From NCBI GenBank assembly GCA_035535015.1, contig DATLQU010000062.1, positions 1 through 64,000 of the forward strand: 64,000 bases of DNA. Reading direction: 5' to 3'. The notes under the pieces were generated by a model. That model did no database searches. It had not been told where the DNA came from and saw only the letters and a program-made list of their open reading frames with translations. A program made the position numbers and the translations under genes. This stretch comes from Palsa-661 sp035535015 (lineage in GTDB: Bacteria; Actinomycetota; Acidimicrobiia; Acidimicrobiales; UBA8190). Below are positions 1-9,752 of this stretch, piece after piece (positions within the stretch are counted from its first letter, which is position 1; every line of letters starts with the position of its first letter).

Positions 1-57
1 GTACCCGGTGGGTCGGATCGCAGACAGCAAGTGGTATGTCACAGTCCGGGCGTGAAG

Positions 58-92
58 CGACCCCGGACCTGTCCGACAGGATTCCGGGGTCG
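58..92. terminator. strong hairpin, probable terminator
   Basis: A ten-base arm at 58-67 (CGACCCCGGA) pairs perfectly with 83-92 (TCCGGGGTCG). Nested inside, CCTGT at 68-72 pairs with ACAGG at 76-80, leaving a 3-nt loop and a 2-nt bulge. It lies about 50 bp past the stop of the minus-strand gene at 145-573. Neither side has a clear T-tract, so intrinsic termination is inferred from stem strength and position. Confidence 0.55.
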
Positions 93-144
93 TCTTCAGG
101 ACCGGATGGTTTCTCACCCGCTGGTCAGCGGGCGTGCGGCAGAG

Positions 145-573
145 TCACAGGACGAAGATCGTGTGCTTCACCAAGGTGACGTTGCCGGACCCGTCGACAC
201 ACGCTTTGCCCGACACGGCACTGCCAACGGTGACCTTCCCACTCGTGTCAGCCGTCACCGATCCGGTGGCATCGTATTCGGTGGAGCCGCTCTTGCAGGC
301 ACCCTGAACCGGTGGTGTCACCGTCACGGAGAAGGTCGTTGTGCCCTTGTGCTTCCCCTTCCAGGTGATCGTCCCACCGCTCGCGAGAGATGCCGCCGGA
401 GCACTCCCCTTTCCGAGGGTTCCGCAGCCCTTGAACGTCAGGTTGCCGGAAATCGTTCCGGTGACCTTGGTACAACCAACCGGGGCAGCCGCACTGGCGG
501 ACGCTCCCATCCCCACTGTGGCAGCCGAGACCGGGATCGCTAACGCAGCCATGAACACCATCATTCGACGCAT
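145..573 (-). CDS. small secreted hypothetical protein (142 aa)
   Basis: I do not recognise the family. The N-terminus has two arginines, a hydrophobic stretch and an Ala-rich cleavage region (ASASAAA near residues 24-30), as in a Sec signal peptide. The mature part is rich in Gly, Thr, Ser and Lys, looks all-beta, and has four cysteines that could form two disulfides. The ATG follows a good ribosome-binding site (GAAGAGGAG in the coding sense). A strong hairpin lies past the stop, so it is probably monocistronic. It may be an exported surface or matrix protein, but the function is unknown. Confidence 0.7.
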   Translation of the reverse strand: MRRMMVFMAALAIPVSAATVGMGASASAAAPVGCTKVTGTISGNLTFKGCGTLGKGSAPAASLASGGTITWKGKHKGTTTFSVTVTPPVQGACKSGSTEYDATGSVTADTSGKVTVGSAVSGKACVDGSGNVTLVKHTIFVL

Positions 574-827
574 GACAACTCCTCTTCTCCCCGCAGGGTT
601 TCCATCCAGTGTGGGGACGCAGGGTCAACACCGACCATGAGGGTCCACAACTGTCGATCACCTCAACGAGTGGGAATTCCTAGCGTTACAGTGCGGACGG
701 TGGCGCCTGAGCCCTCGCCATCTGCTCGTATCGGGGCCGGGTCGGTCGGCCCGGAGCCGGCCATGGCCGTCCGTCGGCCGGGATCGGCGGCCGCGGGGGA
801 CGGCGCCGCGCCGGTAGCCTGGAGCAG
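574..827. promoter_or_regulatory. divergent intergenic region before hemB
   Basis: No gene is seen in these 254 bp. The left part carries the leader and ribosome-binding site of the minus-strand secreted protein. The right end carries a -10-like TAGCCT at 815-820, exactly 7 nt before the hemB GTG at 828. That spacing fits a leaderless hemB transcript. No riboswitch fold was recognised. Confidence 0.45.
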
Positions 828-1836
828 GTGGAAAGCCCGAGGTCATGGTCGGCGCCGGCGGCGAGCTACCCGCTGCGGCGGTTGCGGCGGCTGCGGCGGA
901 CGGCGGCCTTGCGGCGCCTGGTGGCCGAGACCACGGTGAGGGTCGACGACCTGGTGGCCCCGCTCTTCGTGCGCGAAGGGATAAGCGAACCGGTGCCCAT
1001 CTCGTCGCTGCCGGGGCAGAGCCAACAGACGGTGGGCTCGCTCGTGCTGGAAGCCAAACGACTGGTCTCGCTCGGCGTTCCCGGGTTGGTGCTCTTCGGT
1101 GTTCCGACGACGAAAGACGCCACGGGATCGGGGGCCTGGGACAAAGACGGGATCGTGCAGGTGGCCCTGGCCGAACTGCGGAGCGCGGTGGGCGACGAGC
1201 TCGTGTTGATCGCCGATCTCTGTCTCGACGAGTACACCGACCACGGCCACTGTGGGATCGTCCGCGGCGACGGAAGCGTGGACAACGACGCCACCGTCGA
1301 GCTCTATCAGCGGGTGGCCGTCGCCCAGGCCGAGGCCGGCGCCGACGTGGTGGCCCCGAGCGGGATGATGGACGGCCAGGTGGGTGCCATCCGGAGCGCC
1401 CTCGACGGAAGCGGCCACAGCGAGGTGGCCGTGCTCGCCTACGCGGCGAAATACGCGTCGGCGCTCTACGGGCCGTTTCGGGAAGCGGTGGACGTGAGCA
1501 TCGCCGGGGGAGGGGACCGGAAGGCCTATCAGCAGGACATCCGGAACCGACGGGAGGCGCTGAGCGAGGTGGCGCTCGACGTGTCCGAAGGGGCCGACAT
1601 GGTGATGGTGAAGCCGGCGCTCGCCTATCTCGACGTGATCGCCGAGGTGGCCGCCGGGATCGACGTGCCCTTGGCCGCCTATCAGGTGAGCGGGGAGTAC
1701 GCGATGGTGAAGGCGGCGGCCGAGCGCGGCTGGATCGACGGTGACGCCGTGGCGCTCGAGCATCTGACGGCGATCAAGCGGGCCGGAGCCGACATCATCC
1801 TCACCTACTTCGCGGCCGAGCTGGCCGAGGCGCTGG

Positions 1837-1844
<8 letters not shown>
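828..1844 (+). CDS. hemB: delta-aminolevulinic acid dehydratase (porphobilinogen synthase)
   Basis: Condenses two 5-aminolevulinate molecules to porphobilinogen in the cytoplasm, the first common step of tetrapyrrole synthesis. The 338 residues are full length. The two Schiff-base lysine regions are present (AYAAKYASALYGPF and MVMVKPALAYLD). The metal-site segment reads DLCLDEYTDHGHCG, so the three-Cys zinc site has Asp at the middle position; I recall this form from other actinobacteria. The GTG start at 828 sits 7 nt after a TAGCCT box and a GGAG lies too close to act as a normal ribosome-binding site. The stop overlaps the hemL start by 8 nt, so the two are coupled. Confidence 0.96.
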
Positions 1845-3138
<1,294 letters not shown>

Positions 3139-3182
3139 GGGTGACCGGCCGACGGTGACGGCGTCGCGGTGAGCAGACGGCG

Positions 3183-3884
3183 GTGACGGGACCGGGCGAG
3201 CTGATCGCCTCGGGCCGTGACGCCGACGTCTTCGGCTACGGCGAGGGGCTCGTCCTGCGGCGGTCGCGCGCCGGGCGGTCCATGGCGGCCGAGGCGGGGG
3301 TGATGGAGTACGCCCGCGGCCGGGGATATCCGGTGCCGGCCGTGGACCATCTGAGCGACGACGGGACCGACCTGGTGATGGAACGGGTGGTGGGGCCGTC
3401 GATGATGGAGGTGCTCGGACGCAAGCCCTGGACGCTCTCGGCCAACGGCCGGTTGCTCGGTGACCTGCACCGGCGGCTCCACGAGATCCCCGCCCCGCAG
3501 GGGTTGGGCCGGGCCCCGGGACCGGCGGGGTCGACTCTCGTGCATCTGGACCTGCACCCGATGAACGTGATCCTCGGGCCGGCCGGGCCGGTGGTGATCG
3601 ACTGGACCAACGCCCGGCAGGGGGCGGGGGCGGTCGACGTGGCGCTGACCTGGCTCCTCATGGCGGCGGGGGAGATCCCGGCGGGCCGGGTGAAGGCGGG
3701 GCTGCTCGGTCGGACCCGGCGGGCCCTCGTCCGGGGCTTCATCGGCTGCTTCGACCTGGTGGCCGTCCGGGCCGTGTTGCCGGCCGTCGTGGAGTGGAAG
3801 GCGCAGGACCCGCATATGTCGGAGGCCGAGCTGAAGAGGATGAGGGCCGTCGTCGGGGCCGAAGACGCCGGGGGCCGGGCCTGA
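3183..3884 (+). CDS. aminoglycoside/choline-kinase-like phosphotransferase
   Basis: 233-residue protein-kinase-fold small-molecule phosphotransferase. The catalytic loop HLDLHPMNV (near residues 120-128) and the metal-binding IDWTNA (near 139-144, in place of DFG) are intact, so an active kinase is expected. The N-terminal lobe is short (SGRDADVFGYGEGLVLRR), about 30 residues less than typical APH proteins. The substrate cannot be told from sequence. It begins with GTG 44 nt after hemL on the same strand and may be co-transcribed, though no link to heme synthesis is known. Confidence 0.75.
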   Translation: MTGPGELIASGRDADVFGYGEGLVLRRSRAGRSMAAEAGVMEYARGRGYPVPAVDHLSDDGTDLVMERVVGPSMMEVLGRKPWTLSANGRLLGDLHRRLHEIPAPQGLGRAPGPAGSTLVHLDLHPMNVILGPAGPVVIDWTNARQGAGAVDVALTWLLMAAGEIPAGRVKAGLLGRTRRALVRGFIGCFDLVAVRAVLPAVVEWKAQDPHMSEAELKRMRAVVGAEDAGGRA

Positions 3885-3912
3885 CCCGGGGGGGTCTCGG
3901 GCCTTCGTTACC

Positions 3913-5595
3913 ATGCGGCCCATGGATGCCGAGGCGCTGGCCGTTGACGTGGGGGCGGCGCCGACCGCTGCCCCGGTGGTGGAAGCCGGGGTGCCGGAGG
4001 TCGGCCAGCAGGAGGTGGCGGGAACGCTGCCCCGGGACCCCGAGACCCCGTGGCCCGCACCGCGGTGGTTCCATCGGTTGCTGGTGGCCGGCGCCGTTGT
4101 GGCGATCGCCCTCGGACTGGCCCTGCGTTTCTGGACGCGGACCGATATGTGGCTCGACGAGGCCCTGACCCTCAACATCTCCCGACTGCCGGTGAGCGAG
4201 ATCCAGGGGGCGCTGCGACGCGACGGGGCGCCGCCTCTCTACTACTACCTGCTGCATTTCTGGATCGGCGCCTTCGGGACGTCGGACATCGCCGTCCGGG
4301 CCCTGTCCGGCGTGCTCAGCTGCGCCACCCTTCCCTTCGTCTGGATGGCCGGCCGGCGGATCGGCGGACGGACGGTCGGCATCGGGGTGGTGGTGCTGGT
4401 GGCCACGTCGCCCTTCGCCGTGAGGTACGCCACCGAGAACCGGATGTACGCGTTGGTGGGGTTTCTGACGGCGGCCGGGCTGGTGGCCCTGCAACGGGCC
4501 CTCGAACGTCCGCGGCCCGGAAATCTGGTGGCCGTGGCCGTGACCTCGTCGGCCCTGCTCTACAGCCACTACTGGTCGCTCTATCTGGTCGGGGTGACCG
4601 CACTGTGGCTGGCCTGGCAGGCGTGGCGGGGGCCGCTGCCGCGCCGGCGCGGGGCGCGGGCCGCCCTGGGGGCGCTGGTGGTGGCCGGTGTGAGTTTCCT
4701 GCCGTGGTTGCCCACCTTCGTCTACCAGACGCGGCATACCGGGACACCGTGGGCCATTCCCGCCGACTTCGCCGCCCTGGTGAACGCCGTGACCTCTTTC
4801 GCCGGCGGCGCCACCAACCAGGGCCGGGCCCTGGCCCTGCTCTACTTCGCCCTGGCCGGGCTGGGCTTGTTCGGGGTGGCCGGCGGGTTGCGGCACGTGG
4901 TGCTCGACCTCCGGACGCGGCCGGCCGGCCGGGGGCTGGCCATCGTCACGGTGGGCACCCTGGCCGTGGCCGTGATCGGCGGCTACGCCAGCCGGAGTGC
5001 CTTTCAGGCCCGCTACGCGTCGGTGATCTTCGTCTTTCTGACCCTGCTGGTGGCCATGGGATTCGCCACCTTCGCCGATCAGCGGATCCGGGCCGGCGTG
5101 ATGGCCGCCGCCGTGGTCTTCGGGGTGGCCGGCAGCCTGCCCAACATCTGGACCAGCCGGACCCAGGCCGGGCAGGTCTCGGCCGCCCTGGCCAAGTTCG
5201 GCCGGGCCGGAGACGTGGTGTCGTACTGTCCCGACCAGCTGGGTCCGTCGGTGAGCCACCTGCTGCCGAGCAACCGCTACCGACAGATCACCTTTCCCCG
5301 CCAGACGGGGCCCCAGTTCGTGAACTGGGTCGACTACGCCGCCGCCACCCAGGCGGGGAACCCGGCCCAATTCGCCCTGAAGCTGGAGAAGCTGAGCGCG
5401 TCGGCCCACAGCCTCTGGTACGTCTGGGCGCCGGGCTACGAGACCTACCACACGAAATGCGAGGAGATCGAGAACGACCTGCTCGCCGACCCCGCCTACA
5501 GCGCGCGAACCATCTTCCCCTTCACCAAGGTGTTGAATTCCGACGTCATCTACGAAGACATGGAGCTCGTCCAGTTCGTCCACGTGGGCCGATAA
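3913..5595 (+). CDS. GT39-like membrane glycosyltransferase
   Basis: 560-residue polytopic membrane protein of the ArnT/protein-O-mannosyltransferase type, expected to use a polyprenyl-phosphate sugar. After a cytoplasmic tail of about 50 residues comes the first membrane helix (near 55-72), then the Asp-Glu motif DMWLDEALT (D82, E83) on the first extracytoplasmic loop. GAPPLYYYLLHFW follows, with many further helices and a soluble C-terminal part of about 130 residues. The acceptor, either protein or envelope glycan, is unknown. ATG codons at 3913 and 3922 are both possible starts; no strong ribosome-binding site separates them. Confidence 0.8.
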   Translation: MRPMDAEALAVDVGAAPTAAPVVEAGVPEVGQQEVAGTLPRDPETPWPAPRWFHRLLVAGAVVAIALGLALRFWTRTDMWLDEALTLNISRLPVSEIQGALRRDGAPPLYYYLLHFWIGAFGTSDIAVRALSGVLSCATLPFVWMAGRRIGGRTVGIGVVVLVATSPFAVRYATENRMYALVGFLTAAGLVALQRALERPRPGNLVAVAVTSSALLYSHYWSLYLVGVTALWLAWQAWRGPLPRRRGARAALGALVVAGVSFLPWLPTFVYQTRHTGTPWAIPADFAALVNAVTSFAGGATNQGRALALLYFALAGLGLFGVAGGLRHVVLDLRTRPAGRGLAIVTVGTLAVAVIGGYASRSAFQARYASVIFVFLTLLVAMGFATFADQRIRAGVMAAAVVFGVAGSLPNIWTSRTQAGQVSAALAKFGRAGDVVSYCPDQLGPSVSHLLPSNRYRQITFPRQTGPQFVNWVDYAAATQAGNPAQFALKLEKLSASAHSLWYVWAPGYETYHTKCEEIENDLLADPAYSARTIFPFTKVLNSDVIYEDMELVQFVHVGR

Positions 5596-5614
5596 CAGTT
5601 GCCGTAGGCAATTG

Positions 5615-5650
5615 GTTGGGCGGTTAGTTGGGCGGTTCGTTGGGCGGTCG
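5615..5650 (+). repeat. three tandem 12-bp repeats (GTTGGGCGGTTN)
   Basis: Copies at 5615-5626, 5627-5638 and 5639-5650 differ only in the last two bases. They lie in the 159-bp gap between the glycosyltransferase and the proline-rich protein. The gap holds no gene; it ends in a GC-rich stretch and a GGAACGGAG ribosome-binding site. Confidence 0.8.
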
Positions 5651-5754
5651 TCGGGGCGACGGCTTAGGTCGCGGCCTCCGAGTGCCGAAGCTCCACTCGA
5701 CGCCATCGTGCGGCGCGCGCCCTTTGGGGCGCGCAATCCGGACGGAACGGAGAT

Positions 5755-7815
5755 GTGACAATGACGCCAGTGACCGACGCAGAAGACCTCCGCCTTGATG
5801 GTGTCGTCGTGTCGGGAACCACTCCCGACGGCCCCGCCGCCGTCGGCGGCCTCTCGCTGGTCATGGACGCCCGGGGGATGACGGTGATCGTCCCCGGCGG
5901 AGGCGAGCCTCGGACCGCCCCCTGGCCGAGCGTCTCCGTGCCCCAGGTCCGCTCCACCGCCTCGCTGCCCGACGGCACCCCGGCCACCGCTCTGGCGTTC
6001 GACGCCGGCGGACGGCCCCTCGAATTCCTCGTCCCCAGCCACAACGTTCCCGTTGAGCTCGCCTCCACCCTGGAAGCCAAGGTCACGGAGTTGGCCACCC
6101 GCTACGGGGCGACGGCGCCGCCGGTGCCCCCGCCGTCGGTCCCCGGCCCGGTCGTCACCGCGCCGCCGCCGTCCACCACCGCCGCCCCGCCCACCACCGC
6201 CGCCCCGCCCACCACCGCCACCCCGCCCACCACCGCCACCCCGCCCCCCCCGGCGCCCCCTGCTCCGGCCATCGTCACGACACCCCCCGTCGCCACGGTG
6301 GCGCCCATCGCCGAGACGCCGCCCCCGGCCACCTCCGCCGCCCCGCCCCCGCCTCCTCCGCCCCCGCCTCCGCCTCCGCCTGTCACCGCCCCGCCGACCG
6401 GCTCCGGCCTCCGGGGGTCAACGGCGCCGACCTCGCCGACCACGACGGCGGCTCCCACGTCATCGGCGCCCCCTCCGCCCCCTCCGCCCCCTCCGCCCCC
6501 GCCGCCCCCTGGGGCGGGCGGCTCCGTCTCCGAGCGGCCCGGCATGACGAGCTCGTCCCGGGATCCGGGCAAGGGGAACGACGCCGCCCCCGCAGCCCCA
6601 GCCCCAGCCCCAGCCGCAGCCGCAGCCGCAGCCGCCGCCGCCGGCGCCGCCACCACGGCGGCGGCCGTCACCACCGCGGCGGGGAAGCCGTCGACCGTCG
6701 CCCCGAAGGTCGAGCCCGGCAAGTTCCAGGCGGCCAAGAAGGACGAGACCGCCAAGCTGGACGAGACGGCCGAGACGGGTCAGACCGGCAAGAAGGCGAA
6801 GGACGACGGCAAGAAGACCAAGGATCAGCTGGCCAAGACCGGAGCCCCCGACGCGGCCTCCGAGCCGAAGAAGTCGGCCCCAGCGGGGCCCGGAAGCCGC
6901 TTCGTCGGCGCCGCCGCCCTGGCCGGCAGCGCGTCGTCGGGTTCGCCGGCCACGCCGGCCGAAGAGGAGCGTGACACCCTGACCCCGCCGCCGCCCCCCG
7001 TCCGCCACCGCCGGGTGTCGGGCCGGGTGGTCATCCTGCTCGTCGTGGTCCTCCTGGTGATCGGTGCCGCCGGCGGCTGGTACTACAAGCGCCACCATTC
7101 GAAGACCGGACCCGCCGCCCCCAGTGCCACCCAACTCCATGCCGACACGGCCCTGGCCGCCGGGGTCGGACTCAAGTCCAATGACCCGACCCTGCGGGGC
7201 TGGACGTCGACGCCGAGTTCTCAGAGTGGAGCCTTCACCTCGATCGCCGCCCCCTCCGCCGCCGCCACGGCGGCCCAGACCACGGCCACCGCCGCCCTGG
7301 CCCAGTGCCTCAAGGTCCCCACGGCCGACGTGGCCCGCGCCTTCGGTGGCTCCTCGCCGGCACGTTTGGCGCTCTCGACGACACCCGTCTACAGCGATCC
7401 CGGCGGTGGCGGACTGACGGCCAGTTCGGCCGTCGAGGCCATGCGGGGCTCGTCGATCGAACACACCGACTTCAAGGTCTTCTCCAACCCGGCCACCTTC
7501 GCCACCTGCTACCAGCCCTACGCCCAGGCCATGCTGCCCTACGCCTCCGACGCGGCGGCCGCCGCCTTCACCTCGGTCACGGTCCAGGCCACCACGGTGC
7601 CCACCATCAGCAACAAGCGTCTCCACGTCCAGGCCTTCGACATCACCCGGACGGCGGGCTCGGCCACGGCCGTCACCACGGCGGTGGCCGTCTTCGGCGG
7701 CCGGATCCAGGCCACCCTGGCCCTGACCAGTCCCTCCGGCTTCCCCGCCGTCACCAAGGGCGCATTGGTGAAGGCCGTCGAGAGCCGGGTGGTGGGCGCC
7801 CTCCCGGCGAAATAG
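5755..7815 (+). CDS. proline-rich single-pass membrane protein, unknown function
   Basis: 686 residues in clear zones. Residues 1-120 form a folded beta-rich domain that could be PH-like. About 121-260 is Pro/Thr/Ala-rich with poly-Pro runs up to 13 residues. About 270-330 is Ala-rich and 330-365 is charged and Lys-rich. One membrane helix lies near 424-446 (VVILLVVVLLVIGAAGGWYY). A 235-residue domain with only two cysteines follows and is probably extracytoplasmic. Arginines and histidines before the helix suggest the N-terminus is inside. GTG 5755 and ATG 5761 both follow the ribosome-binding site. I do not recognise the family; a scaffold or wall-spanning role is only a guess. Confidence 0.75.
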   Translation: MTMTPVTDAEDLRLDGVVVSGTTPDGPAAVGGLSLVMDARGMTVIVPGGGEPRTAPWPSVSVPQVRSTASLPDGTPATALAFDAGGRPLEFLVPSHNVPVELASTLEAKVTELATRYGATAPPVPPPSVPGPVVTAPPPSTTAAPPTTAAPPTTATPPTTATPPPPAPPAPAIVTTPPVATVAPIAETPPPATSAAPPPPPPPPPPPPPVTAPPTGSGLRGSTAPTSPTTTAAPTSSAPPPPPPPPPPPPPPGAGGSVSERPGMTSSSRDPGKGNDAAPAAPAPAPAAAAAAAAAAGAATTAAAVTTAAGKPSTVAPKVEPGKFQAAKKDETAKLDETAETGQTGKKAKDDGKKTKDQLAKTGAPDAASEPKKSAPAGPGSRFVGAAALAGSASSGSPATPAEEERDTLTPPPPPVRHRRVSGRVVILLVVVLLVIGAAGGWYYKRHHSKTGPAAPSATQLHADTALAAGVGLKSNDPTLRGWTSTPSSQSGAFTSIAAPSAAATAAQTTATAALAQCLKVPTADVARAFGGSSPARLALSTTPVYSDPGGGGLTASSAVEAMRGSSIEHTDFKVFSNPATFATCYQPYAQAMLPYASDAAAAAFTSVTVQATTVPTISNKRLHVQAFDITRTAGSATAVTTAVAVFGGRIQATLALTSPSGFPAVTKGALVKAVESRVVGALPAK

Positions 7816-7851
7816 GCCCGGCCGCTCACACCGGCCTGGCGGGAGGGGCGC

Positions 7852-9141
7852 TCAGGAGGACTGGAACGACCGGGCCATCGTGGCCATGGCCCGGTAGGCG
7901 GCCTCGGCCGGACCGACCTCCTCGGGTCGTAACAGGTTGGCCATGATCCGCAGCAGCCAGCCCATGATGCTGGTGGAGTGCATCCCCGTCTGCACGCAGG
8001 CCCGCATCACATCGGGGTTGCTGATCAGCCGGACGAAGTCCCGGGCCACCCGGTAGTAGAGGCCGTAGGCCTCCTCGAGCTGGACCGGGTAGTCGGCCAG
8101 GGCCGGGGTCCCCTCACCCGAGAGCGCCCGGCCCAGACAGGCCGCGGCCAGCCGGCCCGTCTCGTAGGCGTAGGCGATCCCCTCGCCGTTGAAGGGGTTG
8201 ATGGCCCCGGCGGCGTCGCCCACCACCAGCGTGGTCGGTCCCATCCGGGGCCCGACCGACAGTCCCATGGGCAGCTTCCCGCCCGTCGGGGCGCCGCAGG
8301 AGCCGGCCTCCGAGAGCTCCCAGTAGCCGGGGGCGCCGTCCACGAAGGTCTCCATCAGCTTGCTGGTGTTCACGCCCTTCCAGCGCCCCTCCACCGACAG
8401 CAGGCCCACCCCGACGTTCACCCGGCCGTCGCCCAGCGGGAAGATCCAGCCGTAGCCGGGCACCACCTTGCCGTCGCCGTCACGGATGTCGAGATGGGAC
8501 TCGATGAAGGCGTCGTCGTGGCGAGGTGACCGGTAGTAGCCCCGCAGGGCCATCCCCATCGGGTAGGACCTGTCCCTCGTCGTCCCGAGGGCCCGGCCGA
8601 AACGCGAGTTGGCCCCGTCGCAGACCACCACGTAGCGCGCCCGGACCTCGACCGTGGTGTCGCTGTCTCTGTCACGCACCACCGCCCCCACACACGGCGG
8701 CAGACCGCCATCGGCCACCGAGACGTCGAGTATCGGCTGCAGCGCCTCGGCGCCCTCCCAGACGAGCGCCCCCGCCTTGGCCGCCCGCTCCGAGACCAGT
8801 TGGTCGAGGTCGTGACGGGTGATCACATAGCCGTAGGACGGGAAGGACGGGTGATCGGGCCAGGCCAGGTCCATGGACATCCCGTAGGCGCACGACCGCA
8901 GCCCGTCGAAGCGGTGGCTCCCGGCCAGCGCCCCCTCGAGCCCCATGTCGGCCAGCTGCCGAACGGCGCGCGGCGTCAAGCCGTCCCCGCAGGTCTTCGC
9001 CCGGGGGAAGTGCTTCTTCTCCACCACCACCACGTCCCAGCCGGCGTCGGCCAGCCAGTAGCCGCAGGCGGAACCGGACGGCCCGCCGCCGATCACCAGC
9101 ACGTCATGGACCGAGCCGTCGTCGATACCGTTGCCCTTCAC
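7852..9141 (-). CDS. geranylgeranyl-reductase-family FAD oxidoreductase
   Basis: 429-residue flavoprotein. The N-terminal dinucleotide motif VLVIGGGPSGSACGYWL is followed by EKKHFPRAKTCGDGLTPRA, typical of the geranylgeranyl reductase family. The second FAD motif is VVGDAAGAINPFNGEGIAYA. Members next to nuo operons in actinobacteria are thought to saturate a double bond of the menaquinone side chain; that role is inferred from family and position. It is transcribed divergently from nuoA. The GTG start at 9141 lies 7 nt after a TAGCAT box, which suggests a leaderless message. Confidence 0.88.
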   Translation of the reverse strand: MKGNGIDDGSVHDVLVIGGGPSGSACGYWLADAGWDVVVVEKKHFPRAKTCGDGLTPRAVRQLADMGLEGALAGSHRFDGLRSCAYGMSMDLAWPDHPSFPSYGYVITRHDLDQLVSERAAKAGALVWEGAEALQPILDVSVADGGLPPCVGAVVRDRDSDTTVEVRARYVVVCDGANSRFGRALGTTRDRSYPMGMALRGYYRSPRHDDAFIESHLDIRDGDGKVVPGYGWIFPLGDGRVNVGVGLLSVEGRWKGVNTSKLMETFVDGAPGYWELSEAGSCGAPTGGKLPMGLSVGPRMGPTTLVVGDAAGAINPFNGEGIAYAYETGRLAAACLGRALSGEGTPALADYPVQLEEAYGLYYRVARDFVRLISNPDVMRACVQTGMHSTSIMGWLLRIMANLLRPEEVGPAEAAYRAMATMARSFQSS

Positions 9142-9154
9142 GGCCGCGATGCTA
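9139..9154 (-). promoter_or_regulatory. leaderless-type promoter of the reductase gene
   Basis: In the coding sense TAGCAT (plus-strand 9149-9154) is followed by 7 nt and the GTG start (9141-9139). There is no ribosome-binding site in the spacer. The arrangement matches TANNNT-N7-start seen at four other genes here. Confidence 0.55.
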
Positions 9155-9207
9155 GGGCCCTCCTCGACCGTCCGGCACAGCCGATCCGGCCGCCGGACGG
9201 CGCTGTT

Positions 9208-9243
9208 TCTCGATGTGCCTGCCGCGAATCTCGATGTGCCTGC
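9208..9243 (+). repeat. 15-bp direct repeat upstream of nuoA
   Basis: TCTCGATGTGCCTGC occurs at 9208-9222 and again at 9229-9243. The repeats start 21 bp apart, two helical turns, 33 bp before the nuoA ATG. A -10-like TAGAAC lies at 9260-9265. The spacing suits a dimeric regulator; no regulator can be named. Confidence 0.6.
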
Positions 9244-9275
9244 GGCAAAGCCGTCGTGCTAGAACCGAACCGGCC

Positions 9276-9737
9276 ATGGACCAATATCTGCCCATCGTGG
9301 TGCTGCTGGTACTGGGCTTTCTCTTCGCGGCCCTCTCCATCGTGGCGTCCGCCCTCCTCGCTCCCCGCAAGCGGCCCACCACGGCCAAGCTCGCCCCCTA
9401 CGAGTGCGGCATCGTCCCCGACCGCGAGCCCCCCCAGCGTTTCCCGGTCCGCTTCTACCTGGTGGCCATGATCTTCATCATCTTCGACATTGAGATCGTC
9501 TTCCTCTACCCCTGGGCCGTCATCTTCCGCTCACTGCGCACCTTCGGCCTGATCGAAGTCGTCGTCTTCGCCGTCATCGTCTTCGTCTCCTTCCTCTATC
9601 TCGTCTCCAACGGCGCCCTCGACTGGGGCCCGGCCAAGAGCCTGCGGCCCGCCCTCTCCGACGAGCGCCGGACCACCCAATCGACCATCGCCCGTGTCGG
9701 GCCCGAGGCCGGGCCCCCGACGGGCCGGGCGGCCTAG
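9276..9737 (+). CDS. nuoA: NADH-quinone oxidoreductase subunit A
   Basis: Small membrane subunit of complex I, about 153 residues with three helices. The conserved YECGIVP (usually YECG) and the DIEIVFLYPWA segment around the acidic residues of the second helix are clear. The ATG at 9276 is chosen because it gives the usual start MDQYLPIVVLL; the upstream in-frame extension would run through the direct repeat. It opens the operon nuoA-N, in the canonical order. The C-terminal tail of about 35 residues is longer than in E. coli. Confidence 0.95.
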   Translation: MDQYLPIVVLLVLGFLFAALSIVASALLAPRKRPTTAKLAPYECGIVPDREPPQRFPVRFYLVAMIFIIFDIEIVFLYPWAVIFRSLRTFGLIEVVVFAVIVFVSFLYLVSNGALDWGPAKSLRPALSDERRTTQSTIARVGPEAGPPTGRAA

Positions 9738-9752
9738 CGGCCGGGAGCGCCC

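Noticed and set aside
574..827. Riboswitch or heme-responsive leader before hemB
   Set aside because: No conserved aptamer pattern was seen, and the -10 box 7 nt before the start argues against any leader.
3739..6042. 767-codon minus-strand frame
   Set aside because: It is antisense to the glycosyltransferase and two neighbours, with no conserved motif and a composition dominated by G, R, P, H and Q.
6102..6755. Glycine-rich minus-strand frame (217 codons)
   Set aside because: It is the complement of the poly-Pro and poly-Ala codons of the plus-strand membrane protein.
9213..9275. 21-residue N-terminal extension of NuoA
   Set aside because: It runs through the 15-bp direct repeat and promoter region and does not resemble NuoA.
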